DNA of 64,000 nucleotides from Haplomitrium mnioides. Its lineage: Eukaryota; Marchantiophyta; Haplomitriopsida; Calobryales. A model generated the notes under the pieces. The model was not told where the DNA came from. It worked only from the letters and a program-made list of their open reading frames with translations, and did not search any database. The DNA lies in NCBI GenBank assembly GCA_049999725.1, contig JBNGIS010020264.1, positions 37,718 through 101,717 of the forward strand. Reading direction: 5' to 3'. Below, piece after piece: positions 1-12,040 of this stretch. Every line of letters starts with the position of its first letter. The stretch's first letter is position 1. Position numbers and translations under genes: made by a program.

Positions 1-410
1 TATTTTCATAAAACTAGTAATATTGATTGATTTTGCATAACAAAATTTAAACGACCAAAAACAAATCCAAAAACTCATATACCTTTTGTTTTTTAAAATC
101 AACCTCGTTTTTTTATGTTTTTTAATATAAAAATCACAATTTTTCCCAAAAAAAAAAATTCCTGTTCTGAGTAACCTGTTTTGGTTTAAAGTAGTGGTTG
201 TTCTTCTTGATCCTTCTAGGTGGAGCTATCTAATTCAATAGAAGTCATGTTTTTCCCCAATATACTCGCCATCACACTTGACACTTTTGTTACTCCATTG
301 CTTAACTCCCAAAAATTGGCATTTGATTGAATCTCAAATTGTCTTTCAAAAGTAACACTCTTGTATGAAGATGAATCTTGAAATTCTAATCTCTTCTTGA
401 CTTTAAAAAC
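1..410. other. AT-rich non-coding DNA
   Basis: AT-rich sequence with poly-A and poly-T runs. I see no coding region or element here. It lies just upstream of the broken gene copy that starts near 700, so it could hold that gene's old promoter, but no clear promoter motif was recognised. Confidence 0.4.
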
Positions 411-510
411 NNNNNNNNNNNNNNNNNNNNNNNNNNNNNNNNNNNNNNNNNNNNNNNNNNNNNNNNNNNNNNNNNNNNNNNNNNNNNNNNNNNNNNNNNN
501 NNNNNNNNNN
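411..510. other. Assembly gap (100 N)
   Basis: Exactly 100 unknown bases, the usual placeholder for a scaffold gap of unknown size. Apparent reading frames across it are artefacts. Confidence 0.99.
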
Positions 511-699
511 GGCTATAAAAAAAATGTCAGTAGAAAGTTTCTTTCTATTGCTGCGAGTTCAATTTTTGGTTTTCATTTTATGATTATTGCTTTTTTTTTC
601 ATTTACTCAGTTTTTGGCCATTTCCAGCAATTAGTGATTTTTGAACTTTTGTTCAGTACATTTTTCACCTCCAAAAATTTTTTTTTTTCTATCTAGAGA

Positions 700-2960
700 A
701 TGGCCTCTCAAGGAAATGTTTCCTACCTTGCTAAACCAAAGCCATATAGGTATTGGAAATGGCTCGGAAACTACTATTCTTTGAGAGACCCGGATCACAA
801 TCTTTACCTTTTTGCAAGTGAAGGTGAAAAATTTAGTTTGGGTCTACTCGTCCAAATTACAATGATCTGGGAGGGAAAGAAAGCCAACATTGGGCTGCTT
901 GTGTAGGCCCAAGATTCAATTACGCTTTATTTTGCAAATCGCAAGCGATTTTATTTTTTGAAGTACAAGGAGAGAGATGTATTTGTTGCGAATCTTCAAG
1001 CGCCAAGGGAAGATGGAAAGGTGAGTTCTGAAATCTATTTTCTTATTTCTATTTCCTTACTTTGTTGTATCTCCTAGGATGTCCTTGAGCGCAGGGACTC
1101 TCAAGTCCATGCGCGCATGGACTTGAGAGTCCCTTCACGCAAGGACTTGAGTGTCCATATGCGCATTGACTTGAGAGTCCATGCGCACATGGACTCTGAA
1201 GTCCTTGTGTGAAGAGACTTTGAAGTCCATGCGCGCATTGACTTGAGAGTCCTTGCGCGTCATGTACTCTCAAGTCCTTGCGTGCAAGGACTCCCAAGTC
1301 CATGCGTGCATGGACTCTCAGATCCATACGTGCATGGACTTTCTTGTTTACTGCACAATTTTATTTTTTAAAATCCTTGCGCTTTCTGAATGTCAGTTTA
1401 ACATTTTCACTAATGCCAAATTGTTTTTGTCTTTATTGTCAATTCACTCAGTATTTGGCTGATTTTGTTGATTCTTTCAATGACGCGAAGCAGATCGAGC
1501 GAGACTTCATCAAGCTTGCTATACAAATCAAGATTCCAAATCCCAATCAGGGCATCAATATTCAATAGCTTGTGTTGCATCCAAGTGCAGCAACATTCTT
1601 GGTTCACACTACAAGGACTTCTTCCCAAAAAAATAGAAAGGAGTTGGAGCCAATTGAGGCTCATTAGAAAAAAAAACCGGCACCAAAAAAAGCAAAAACC
1701 TGCACCAACACCGGTTGTTGAAGAGGAGCCAACCCCCTCAGAATCTGAAGCAAAATCTACTTCGTCTACCCTATCGTCTTCATCACCAAGCAGCTCGGGG
1801 CAAGACCAAGAGCAGGAGCTGGAGCCAGTTGAGGCTCCAACGTCAAGAGCAAAAAGGAAATCCCACAAGAGGTTGCGTACTTTTCAAGAAAGAGAGCAGG
1901 TGGATCCTCAGACAATGTTTGAGGAGGATAGAAACAAGATAAGGGAGTCTGCAATCCAGCGCTGCAGAGTCCGTGAAGAGACCATCACAATAAGGCTGGA
2001 AAACTTCAATCTACCCAAGTCTGAAATAGACAACTGGGGTCCATTCAAAATTCAAAGATTAAATGAGGATTTTGTGGAGCTTCTTACACAAAGAATGCTC
2101 ACGAATAAGTACGCGCATTCTTTTCTTATCGTGGTTGTAGACCCAAAGTGTAGTCTCAAGGACAAGTCAGAATTCGACATCAAGAACCCTGGCAAGTATC
2201 ATTACGAGATTGCATAAGGTAGTCACAGTGCTACAATAAGGCAGCTACTTATTACAAAATATGGGACGAAGAATCCTGCTCTGCCACTCTGCAACTGTTA
2301 CGTATACGTGGGCTTCACAACAACAAAGGCCCCGCATTTTCGCAATCGATGACAATTACGACTAGAGGTACAGGCTTGAGATGACCTCTATTCAAAAGGT
2401 CGAGTATTGGCATCAACAATTTGTAGAGAGTGGGATGGTTTCATCCCAAAAATTGAAAAGGGAGCTTGTGTTGGAAACCCTCAAGATAAAACCCAAGTCT
2501 AAACTTGAGAAGACCGTGACTTCTCAAGACAACTGGTTCCATCTAGCATTCAGAAGTGGAGAGGTCTAGGATTTATAGAAGAGAATTTTTTCAATGTGGG
2601 AGAAGAATATTGTGAGAGGTCAGAAGCCAAAAGCCAAAGGATCTCTCAGGATGGAGGATATGAAGTGGATGTCTTAGAGGTCTCTTCAAGGTCTTTTAGA
2701 TGAAGTCAAGATTTTTGTTTTGAAGCGGGTAGAAAACGAAGAGCTTTCAATAGACGAGATGTCTCAAGAGGTGGAGAGTCACAAAGTTTTGGCGGTAATG
2801 GTAAAGAGTTTTTGTTTTGAGGTTTATTGCAGATCGTGGGAAGAGGCAAGATAGGAGTACCCTCTTCACACTGAAGAGTGGAAGATGGCCTCCTTTTATT
2901 CAAGCTTTGAGAAGCTTCTAGTTACTCCTTTCTTTGAACCTACATTTATTTATTTACATT
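700..2960 (+). pseudogene. Broken copy A of an unclassified multi-copy plant gene family, weak ParB-like motif
   Basis: Exon-like coding starts at the ATG at 700 (MASQGNVSYLAKPKPYRYWK). It runs to about 1,020 with at least one frame change near 850-960, and ends at a plausible splice donor (AAG|GTGAG). The next exon-like block opens after a CAG near 1,451 (YLADFVDSFNDAK) and continues with stops and frame changes to about 2,930. Its middle holds a charged Ser/Glu-rich linker (1,690-1,880), then RLENFNLPKSEIDNWGPFK and, near 2,180, GKYHYEIA followed by GSHSAT. That last motif recalls the ParB/sulfiredoxin-like nucleotide-binding fold (YEI-x-GG-x-H). This assignment is inference. A second diverged copy lies at the right end of the window (63,027 onward), so the family is repeated. 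Several in-frame stops make this copy a pseudogene. The function is unknown. Confidence 0.55.
1066..1350. repeat. 24-bp palindromic minisatellite inside the apparent intron of copy A
   Basis: About 12 imperfect tandem units of 24 bp, built from GACTTGAGAGTCC plus ATGCGCGCAT. Two palindromes alternate, and AGTCCATGCGCGCATGGACT is its own reverse complement. Because 24 is a multiple of three, both strands stay open and encode artefactual repetitive peptides. The array sits between the splice-donor-like site near 1,020 and the acceptor-like site near 1,450. Confidence 0.9.
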
Positions 2961-2989
2961 TGCATTGAATATTTTGTAAATTTTTGTTG

Positions 2990-3335
2990 TGTTTTAAAAG
3001 TTTATGGTCCATGCTTGCATGGACATCGAGGTCCATACATGCATGGACTTCAATGTCTAGGCGCGCTTAGACTTCAAAGTCCATGCCAACATGGACTTCA
3101 ATGCCCACGCGCGTTTGGACTTCGAAGTCCATATGAGCATGCACTTCGATATCCATGCGCGCATCGACTTCGAAGTCCAAATACGCATCGACTTTCAAGT
3201 CTATGCGCGTATGGACTTTGAAGTCCAAACACACATCGACTTTCATGTCCATGCGCGCATGGACTTCGAAGTCCAAACACGCATCGACTTTCAAGTTCTT
3301 GCGCGCATTGACTTCGAAGTCCATACGTGCAATGT
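2990..3335. repeat. Second 24-bp palindromic minisatellite, downstream of copy A
   Basis: About 14 tandem units of 24 bp of the form GACTTCGAAGTCC + ATGCGCGCATG, with GACTTCGAAGTC and ATGCGCGCAT as nested palindromes. It is related to the array near 1.1 kb but has TTCGAA where that one has TTGAGA. Long open frames on both strands here come from the 24-bp periodicity and are not genes. Confidence 0.9.
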
Positions 3336-3639
3336 CTCTAGTAGTTGTAGATACTCAGCCTGTGGATTTAGATGAGACAATTCCTCTTGAAGAGGATAGA
3401 GTCTAAGGATCTATTTGAACAATTTGTATTATTAATAAAGTTTATGTTTTCTAAAAATTTTTTTTACCAAAGTTTCATCTTGTTTCTCTCTCAATCTATT
3501 TCAAGTCTTTTCATCACGATTTAGTTTGGTGGGCTCAAGAATAGTTTGACTAATTTGATAGTCTAAGAATGGTTTGAAGTCAATTGCTAATCTAAGGATG
3601 ATTTCAAGTCTTTGCACATTTTTTAGTGTCATTACGCAT

Positions 3640-3990
3640 TAAGGGTATTTAGTTCTTATTCGGATTCCCTGCGTGCATAGGCTCTCATGTTATTGTTCAG
3701 AGTCCTTTCACCCATAAGCCAAAGGGTTCTTGTTCAATGTCTATGCTTGCATAGGCTATAGGGTTCTTGTTTAGAATCTTGGCTTGCAATAGCTCTAGGG
3801 TTCTAGTTCAAAGTCCATACGTGCATGGCTTCATTGTTCTTGTTCAAAGTCTAAGCAGGCATAGGCTTTAGGATTCTTGTTTGGAGTCTATGTGCGCATA
3901 GGCTTTACGGTTATGGTTTGGAGTCTATGCTTGCATAGGATTTGATAGCTACGATGCTCAAAGTCATGTTCAAAATCCTTACCCGGCTGG
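3640..3990. repeat. ~37-bp degenerate repeat with palindromic core
   Basis: Eight or so degenerate units of the form GAGTCTATGYKYGCATAGGC plus TTTAGGGTTCTTGTT, with a period near 37 bp. The core CTATG-NNNN-CATAG is palindromic and related to the 24-bp arrays upstream. The flanking stretch 3,400-3,640 and the AT-rich stretch 3,990-4,390 hold nothing I can assign. Confidence 0.7.
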
Positions 3991-4392
3991 ACATTTACGT
4001 TTTTCTATAATTTTTTTCCACCAAAAGATATATATGTTTTATTTTATTTTTGATGAATTTAGTTTATTCACAATAGTGTGAAGTTTTTATAAATATTTGA
4101 ATAAACTAAATGCTTGTTTTGCAAGGTATTTTCTATAAAAAAAATGTTTGAAATATAATCTCAACGTAAAATATGCATTTTGTGTTTATAGAAAACGATT
4201 TTCTTTTCGAAAAGAAGATTTCAAACATAAATTTGATGTTTTTTAATGCCAAATCACCACAAAAAAAAATCGACTACCAAGTGAAATAGGAACTCAGTAG
4301 CGGTTCCTAGTTCAAATTAGTGGCTGTTACTCACCATCATTAACGGCCAATCTTGTCCAAACAAGATTAAACAAAGCATCTTCTTGTAGCTT

Positions 4393-6890
4393 CTAACGAT
4401 AACTCTCACTAGCTGCCTCATCCAAATGTAATATACTAATATTAGCCACCTCCATTGTATTTACTTGATGATCTGACCTTCTTGACAATGCATCAGGAAT
4501 GGTGTGGAATCTTCCAAGCTTGTACTCTAGCTTGATATCAAAGAGTTGCAATTGATCCTCCCATCGGTGATGACGACTTGTCATATTTTCCAAATGGATT
4601 GCTTGTAACAATGGCTTGTGATCTATGTGCATGAGAATATGTCTTCCCAAAAGAGAGTGTCTCCATACTTTGGTAGCATAAACCATTGCCAATTTCTCTC
4701 TAACGCATTTAATTGACGTGACATGAAGGCAATTAGATGAACTCCATACTCAAACCTTTGTTGCAAAATTGCTCCAATAGCAAAATTAAGAGCATCAAAA
4801 TCAACTATACAATGTACCTTTGAATCATATGGTTGTAGAATAGGATGGGGAGAGACTGCATCTTTGAGTTATTGAAATGTCGCTTACTCTTTGGCGGTCC
4901 ATTGAAACTTAACCTCCTTGCTTGGTAGATTTGCAAGTGGTGAAGCCATATGTGCATAATAATGGATGAATCATCGATAAAAGCTTGCCAATCCATTGAA
5001 TGCTCTAATATCCTTTGGTTCATTTGGTGTTGGCCACTCTAAAACAACCTTGATTTTCTCTTCTTCCATCTTTATACCATCCGTAGACACATTGTACTCT
5101 AGGTAAGTAATCTCTTGCTTCCAAAATTCACACTTGGATATCTTGCAATAAAACTTCCAATTGTGTAACCTTTGCAAAACTTCTTTAAGATGATTACGAT
5201 GTTCAGCTTTGGTTTTGCTAAAAATAAGGATGTCATCCAAGAATACCAAAACCAACTTATCTAATAACCCATCAAAAATTCGATGCATTTGATTTATAAA
5301 TATAGTTAGAGCATTAGTGAGATCAAATGTAAGGATCTTCCACTTAAAATGTCCATACCTCATGCAAAAAGTATGTCTTTAGCACATTACTTGGCTTGAT
5401 AAGAATTTCCGAATAACCACTTCAAAGATCCAACTTGGAAAAAAATTGTGCACCATTCAATTAGTTAGTATAAAGATGAAATCCAAAATCTTTATTTGGT
5501 ACAAAGAATGCCAGTGCTCTCTAAGGCAAAGTACTATGCTAAATGAAATCCTTCTCAAGAAGATCTATCAAGGTCTTGCAAAGCTCTTCCAACTCTTGTG
5601 GCGATAACTTGCATATAGGTTGATTATACGGAGTACTTCTTAGTATCAACTCAATTAGAAAGGGTATTCCATGATCATCTGGTAACTCTTTTAGCAAATC
5701 ATTCGAAAACACATCCGAAAACTCCTTCAAAATATCATCAATCATTGAGGTTGGTATAGATTTCCCTCCCTTCTTATTCAAGATCACAATAGACTTGATC
5801 CATATAACAAAGATAAGCAGCTCTTTCTCCATCAAAACATTATGCTAAACTGATTTGGGCTTCTTCACCAACAGTGTTAAACACCCTAAAAGAAACTTCT
5901 TTTCTTATAAAGTAACTTGAATTTGTTGTTTAACCCAATCAACCTCAGCAGATGGATCTTCAAGCCAAAGCAAGCTCAAAATAATCTCATGCTATACAAG
6001 TGCAATAAAAAATTCCATAGATTCCTCATTCTCTTTGTCAATCTTTAGAAGAAATGGCTTGTGCAAGTAGAACACATCATGTTTTTGGCCATTGGCCATA
6101 GTCACAAACCTTCCCTTGATAGGCAAAGCTTTAGCTTTGATTTTCTTTTCAAAAAGTAATGACATGAAATTTTCAAAACTTCCACAATCTGCCAATATTC
6201 TACAAGAATGTTCATCAACCATACCGTCTAGATGAAACAATATGCTTCTAATTCTTGTCGAGCTTTTCATTCAATTAGAACTAATCAAGCTCTCAAAAAA
6301 CCACTCGCTAATCTTTACTGAGGTTGGTCATTTCTTTAATATTCTTCTTCAATAATTGCTGCTTGAACAAGAGTGTGTGGTCAATTTTGTTGACGTGGGC
6401 AATTTGCAATCATGTGACCAAGTTGTCAACAATAAAAACATCCTTCACTTTGGGGTAGGCCCTCATGCTTCACATTGATGAGTGCCACTCTTTGCACCGC
6501 ATCAATCTCTATGGGTACATCCTCCTTTGGTGACACATGAACATTTGGTAAAGCTTGTTGTCATCATGGCCTAACTGGGGTAGTTGCTAACAATGAGTCG
6601 TATCTTTCAGCCATGCGCATTGCTTCTTCTAGTTGAGAGGGCTCTCTTATTGTCACTTCCACTCTAGTGTGAGGCTTCACTCCTCGAACAAAGTGATCTA
6701 AAGCTTCTCCATCGCCCATGTTAGGAATTTTCATAATGATATTCTAAAATTGAGTGATATAGCTCCTTACTGTACCAACTTACTTCAATTCCGCCAAGCG
6801 ATCTCTTGCCACCTTTGGAGCATTCAGAATCCTAAGTCTTAGAGTCCTCACTTTTTTGAACTCTTACCAAGAAGCAATTGGAGCAACCAT
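4393..6890 (-). mobile_element. Degenerate Ty3/gypsy gag-pol remnant (no integrase)
   Basis: Read on the minus strand from 6,890 down. A gag block (6,850-6,480) includes ALDHFVRGVKPHTRVEVTIR. A CCHC zinc knuckle (C-x2-C-x4-H-x4-C, with a stop inside) lies near 6,440-6,398. A protease-like block (6,270-5,992) has ADCGSFENFM where D-S-G is usual. The reverse transcriptase spans about 5,560-4,971, with the catalytic FLDD box near 5,230. RNase H (4,692-4,393) shows HIDHKPLL and LGRFHTIPDALSRR. Many stops and frameshifts separate the pieces. Integrase and both LTRs are not seen, so the element is truncated. The order gag-PR-RT-RH is the normal gypsy order. Confidence 0.85.
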
Positions 6891-9480
6891 TCCACATTGA
6901 GCTTGTAGATTTTTTGCCAAAATCTATTCATATTATGGCACTCTCATTTAAAGATACTACAAAAATGACTAGCAAACTTTTTCATACAATATTCACCACT
7001 CATATACTCTCAATAGGTTGCCATTATGAGCCATATAGTGGGAAATATAGAGAGCTCTTATTTGCTCTATGTTGGTTCTGATATGTTAAAGCATCTCAAC
7101 ACATTAACTTTAAGTTCTTCCAACCAATATTGCTTGTTGAAATGAGCATTACTAACATCATTATTAACAATATGCAGGGAGATAAGACAAGTGCATGCTC
7201 AACATCACTCTAAATTGCTTATGACCAAGTCCATTCATGTGTTAACCAACGATTCTTTCTGTGTCTTAAGAGTATATATTTTTTATAAGTGGCGCCAAAT
7301 AACTCTATGGCTTGTTGATGTGGTTTGAATTGCTCAAAGAAGTCTGCACACACATCTTCTACATCTTAACATAGAAAATACTCAACATAAATATTGTATG
7401 CAGTTACTCAAGAGAGAATAAAAGAGCACATTATGCATCTAATCATAAGTAATATTAGTAGTTATATAGAATGGAATGGGCTACCATGAATTGTTGTTCC
7501 TTGTAGTCTTGTCACAAATATCTCCACTTACTGCAATATGAGATGACAAATCTATAACAAAAGTTATATTCACAAATGAGTTGAGCATGTGTAAGTAGAT
7601 GAGACATGGTTTTCACGTTCATACATCATGCTAGTGGTTGGGTCTTTTGTGCATTGGACTAATCCTATTGTAAATAGGAGAAACGGCATAATTACTAACA
7701 CTTGCCTTACTTGTATTGTTTTTTTTAGCTTTGAGCTATAGCCATAGCAATCACAGAATGCATAGTTAGAGGAAGAGCTGGCTAGAGTGTACTATGTTAT
7801 ACTGTTGTGAAAATGTTGGAACAACCTTTGACTTCTTCTCAATAGCACAATCCTATTGGCTTCTGCAGTTGAAGAACTATTCTTGATTTTAATAAGAGGT
7901 TCTTCTTTGAAGTTGTTGCAAAGGTAAAGCTAGCCAAGTTCATAAAGCTCAACAATCCATGATACTATAATAAACAACAAACAATAATAATGTAGATCTT
8001 GGTGTAAAATGAAAAATCTTGCACTATAGAATGTAATATGCCCACCTACAAGTTGATTGACATCCAAGAATCTTCTCCAACGTCCTCTTATTTTGTGTTA
8101 TATTGTCATTCCTTACCTGCTCTGTGAAGCTAAAGACTTCGCCAGTTTCTCCTCTTGTGATTTTGATGTTGAGTGCACATTGAATATGAGAGGTGGGTTA
8201 AATTGTGGCTGCAATCATCAATATACAACAAAATCTACAAAGTTTATCAAATGTAAATATTCAATACAAAATATCTTGGAAATCTTCAACTCTTTACTCC
8301 AAATGCTCTCACACAAAACACTCTTGATCTCACCTTTCTAACTCTTAACAAACTCCTTAATCTATGAAAAACCACTCCTCAAGTGCCTTTACTACAATGA
8401 GTCTTCAAAGTAGATCCTCCAAGAGCTCCTCCAAACACTTCTCCAAAGGTCTCTCACAACTCCCAAGCCTCAAGTATAAAAGGAAAAAAAGTCCTTCACT
8501 CAAGCCCATTTTCTCTCTCTTCCTTCCTCCTTACATACTAGTCTCGATAATTAATAGGCGTAAAATTAGGTATTTTATCACCATAGGTAAAGAATCCAAG
8601 GTGATAGTCCCTCTAATTATTAAATCCTAAAAGTGTTGCTCAAGTATCTCCACCTTTTGTTTTCTTCTTAAAAAAGAAGCTTCTCATTTGGAGCTTCTCT
8701 CGTTAAAGAATCTCAACAATTGATCCAATAATTTTCTACCTTGTATTTGTCTCTAAAAACAATTCCTACGATGATGCTTCAAGATTCTCTCAAAGAATAA
8801 GTCAAAGAACAAATTGACTTTTCTTGACTTTTCTTCTCTTTAGCTTATTCTAGAAGAATCTCTATAAAGTTTTTAATACTAGTTTAATGTGCATATACTA
8901 TACCTTGTTGAAAAGCTTTTCAAGTAAGCTTTCTACTTATGTAATAATAATTGTATTTTCTATTCTATAAATACTCTCTGTTTTTACTTTTCTACAAAGC
9001 ACTTTTGTAACTTTGACCGATTATAACTTCTAGTTTACAAGAGATTTTTTTCTTTTGTAAATTGTTTCTAGTTACCTAAACAACATAGTATACTAGTAGA
9101 AAATCTCAACTTCTAAAAATATCTAATAAGAACACAATGTATTCTGTACGCAAAACTACACATATTGAAGAAAACTAATCAAATATAAGTTTTCTCTAAT
9201 AACCTCTGAGTCTTCTCTATACTTCATAACAAAGCATCCCATTCTATAACAGTGCTATACTCTCATTAAATTCTTTCAAACCATCTTGTGTCTTCACATT
9301 TTATCACCTCCTAAAGTTTCACTCCGCCTTTAGAGTGACCTCTTTCATACGTGCATAAAATGGTCTCAACTTGTCATAGTTCACCTTCGTATAGCACCTT
9401 GTTTGAAAACAAACAAGGGAAATATGAGAATATATATTTTCACAAAAAAATACCTTGTTTTTTCTCTTTTATCGTCTTGG
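6891..9480. other. Unassigned AT-rich DNA
   Basis: No convincing gene. Short open frames at 6,878-7,081, 8,057-8,341 and 8,364-8,630 look like chance. The 8,150-8,640 part, with pyrimidine-rich stretches and a TATAAAAGG box near 8,475, has the look of an old LTR, possibly belonging to the gypsy fragment at 9.5-10.4 kb. I could not find its partner. Confidence 0.35.
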
Positions 9481-10400
9481 ATCAAACATCATCACACGCG
9501 ATCAAATACTTGAGATTCCTTTCCAAACACCCTTGGCAGATCACTTTTGTCATCTGATAAGTCTCCTATATTTGATACCACTTCAGAAATTTCACTTTCA
9601 TACTCCTCTTCTATAAAGAGATACTTCGTGGTGTCCTCTCTTGAGCTACTTGTTTCCTCACCACCACCATCCATCGGTACTCTCACTCTATGTACTTTAG
9701 GCCCGTAATGTATCTCTTGTGCCAATTGTTGGTGGTTGTCACACCTCTCAACCACGGCCTTCCAAGAAGCATATCATAACGAGTTCTTTAAGAACTTGGA
9801 AATCCAAAGAAATTGTAATGCCTACTACCAAATTTGGTACCTTCTCAATTACCCCAAGCAAGCGCACTCATGACTTGCTTGCCACACCAACCGTAAACCT
9901 CGGTGGTCTCGTGAGCTTCATTCCCATCTTCCTCATCAAGTCCTTAGACATCGCATCTACTTTTGAACCTCCATTTAGCAGCACATTTGCAACTACATAT
10001 GCCTTACACATAACGTCAATTTTTTGGGCTCTTGCGCATACCTTCGTGCCCATTGCGTTCATGTAACAATTTTTTGTTGACACCTTCTTCTTTCTTAGAT
10101 GTTGCTTGGTTCTTAATCCTCCATGTAGCTCCCTTCGTAAGGTAGGACTCAATGCTACCAATTGTCCCACCGTGATATTAGCTTGCAAGCTTCCAATATC
10201 CTCCAACATGTTGTATATTTTTTGGTGTTTTGATGTGGAGAAGTCTTCCATCCCCAATCTCCTTCTTGGTTTGCTCGATTTGTTTGTCATGTCCACATCA
10301 TGACATTTCTCTTCACTTGGTGCAAGCCTAGACCCTATCATCTCTTCGACTACCTTGGCTTGTTTCCTCTTGTGGGCCAATAAGTCCACTCCTCGATCTG
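9480..10400 (-). mobile_element. Gypsy-type polyprotein fragment (protease region), frameshifted
   Basis: The longest open segment is 10,389-9,868. It contains YNMLEDIGSLQANITVGQLV, then a retropepsin-like stretch ANVLLNGGSKVDAMSKDLMR in which the expected D-[ST]-G is NGG. After a frame change (9,868-9,755) the frame gives DMLLGRPWLRGV, then 9,755-9,492 gives HRVRVPMDGGGEETSSS. This order (ITVGQLV, protease, LLGRPWL) is that of plant gypsy polyproteins between gag and RT. RT, integrase and LTRs are absent nearby. It is probably a different family from the 4.4-6.9 kb remnant. Confidence 0.7.
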
Positions 10401-11164
10401 TTGAACTCCTCCCACCACGGCGAAATACTTACAATCAAAATCTTGATTTACCAGATTATAGCATTGTTTACATTCAAGGCATCAGTTGAGAGTATGATTT
10501 TTGGAACCAGACTTGACACATACTAAACATATAGAACTCAACAAACATATATCATAGGATATTTCTGACATGAGAAAAACCATTCCACCCAACTCCACTA
10601 TAGGTAGCTCAATCTAGATCCTCAAGTCCACCACAGAATGCCATTGAACTATACTCCACTCTTTTGGTTTGCCATTGCCTTTCCACTTCAGCTCACATGG
10701 ATTATCACTCTCCCTTGTAGGTAGCCACATGCTCAACCTCTTTTACAGAAAATTTCTCCACCACCTATCATCACCATAAAATAAGAAGGAAGAGAAGACC
10801 TAGAATGAGAGAATAGAATAGAATAGAAATTTGATTTAAGTCCCAGGTTAGCCTTCAGACCATAAGGACTGAAAGGTACAAAGGCACCACAAAGAGGTGC
10901 CAGAGGAGGAAAGTAACAAAAAATGAATGACTAACAACAAGTAAAAACCGAAAGATGAGCAAACACTCACGTGTAGAAAGAAAGAATGCTCACTCTAAAC
11001 TCTAAGCTCTCCACGTGTTCAGTGTCATACAAAGTAAATGGGGCAAGGGGGAGGGGAACCCCCATTTGCCTCAAAGATAAAGTTTGAAGTTAACCCTAGA
11101 CTAAAATTTGAAAATTGAAACTATAACATCGCCAATCGGAGAAGTAAGTGTGAGCCTATGTGAA
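10401..11164. other. Unassigned DNA with a small GAATA repeat
   Basis: No gene recognised. A short AGAATAGAATAGAATAGAA run lies near 10,810-10,830. The sequence upstream may be the edge of the retroelement fragment at 9.5-10.4 kb. Confidence 0.35.
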
Positions 11165-11450
11165 GCATGTGTCATCTCAGCAGCTTGATAGGTGTCAACT
11201 CAGCAGCTTGATAGGTGTCATCTCAACAACTTGATAGGTGTCATCTTAGCTGCTTGATAGGTGTCATCTCAACAGCTTGATAGGTGTCATCTCAGTAGTT
11301 TGATAGGTGTCAACTGAACATCTTGATAGGTGTCATCTTAGTAGCTTGATAGGTATCTTCTCCACAGCTTGATAGGTGTCATCTCAGCAACTTGATAAGT
11401 GTAGTCTCAACATCTTGATAGGTGTCCTCTCAGCAACTTGATAGGTATTT
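11165..11450. repeat. 23-bp tandem array (TTGATAGGTGTCATCTCAGCAGC)
   Basis: Twelve head-to-tail copies of a 23-bp unit beginning TTGATAGGTGTCATCTCA, with a variable last few bases. Spacing is nearly constant. 23 is not a multiple of three, so it is not coding. It gives way directly to the repetitive region on the right. Confidence 0.9.
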
Positions 11451-12040
11451 GGCCTCGGTGTGATATAGCAACTCTTTTGAGAAGTGTTCTTGTCTTGATG
11501 TGTGATTGCAGCTCTGACCTGTGTGGTTGCTGCCTTGTCTTGTGTGTTTGCAATCTTGTTTGTGTGAATGCAGCCTTGTCCTTATGAATACAGCCTTGGC
11601 CGTGTGGATGCAGCCCTCATCGTGTGTTTGTTGCCCTAGATATAGCCCTATTCTCTGATTGTAGCATTGTCTTTGTCTCTGAATTCCCGGCTTGAGGTGT
11701 GATCCAGTGGCTCCATGGGGTGTGTTCCAATCTTGTTGCCCTGATGAGAGATTGCAGCCCCATATATGGGCTAGTAACTCTGTTGGGGTGTGGTGCAGCC
11801 TTGATCAAAGTGGTTGCAACAATTTCGTGTGTGATTTCAGTTCTGTCCTGGTGTGAGTATAGCCTTGTCCGTGAGAATGCAGCCTTGTCCATGTGCTTGT
11901 TACTCTGACCATGTGATTGTTGTCCTAATTGCAGATTGTAGTTTGTCCATGTTTCTGATTTCCAGCCCTGGGATGTGATCCAGCATGGGGTGTGCTCTAG
12001 CCCTAATCCTTGGGTTGTGTCCAACCCCTGTGATGTTTTG
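11451..12040. repeat. Degenerate TG-rich repeat (GTGTGNNTGCAGCCTTGTC)
   Basis: Many diverged short units of the type TGTGTGAATGCAGCCTTGTCC. Open frames here are by-products of the repeat. No gene seen. Confidence 0.6.

Noticed and set aside
397-696. Open frame across the first N gap
   Set aside because: It spans 100 N and the remainder is AT-rich with no domain.
1049-1327. Repetitive MDLRVHARMDLGV-type proteins on both strands
   Set aside because: They arise because the 24-bp minisatellite is a multiple of three; there is no gene signal beyond periodicity.
3067-3406. Several overlapping open frames in the second minisatellite
   Set aside because: Same artefact of a 24-bp palindromic repeat; all frames are repeat translations.
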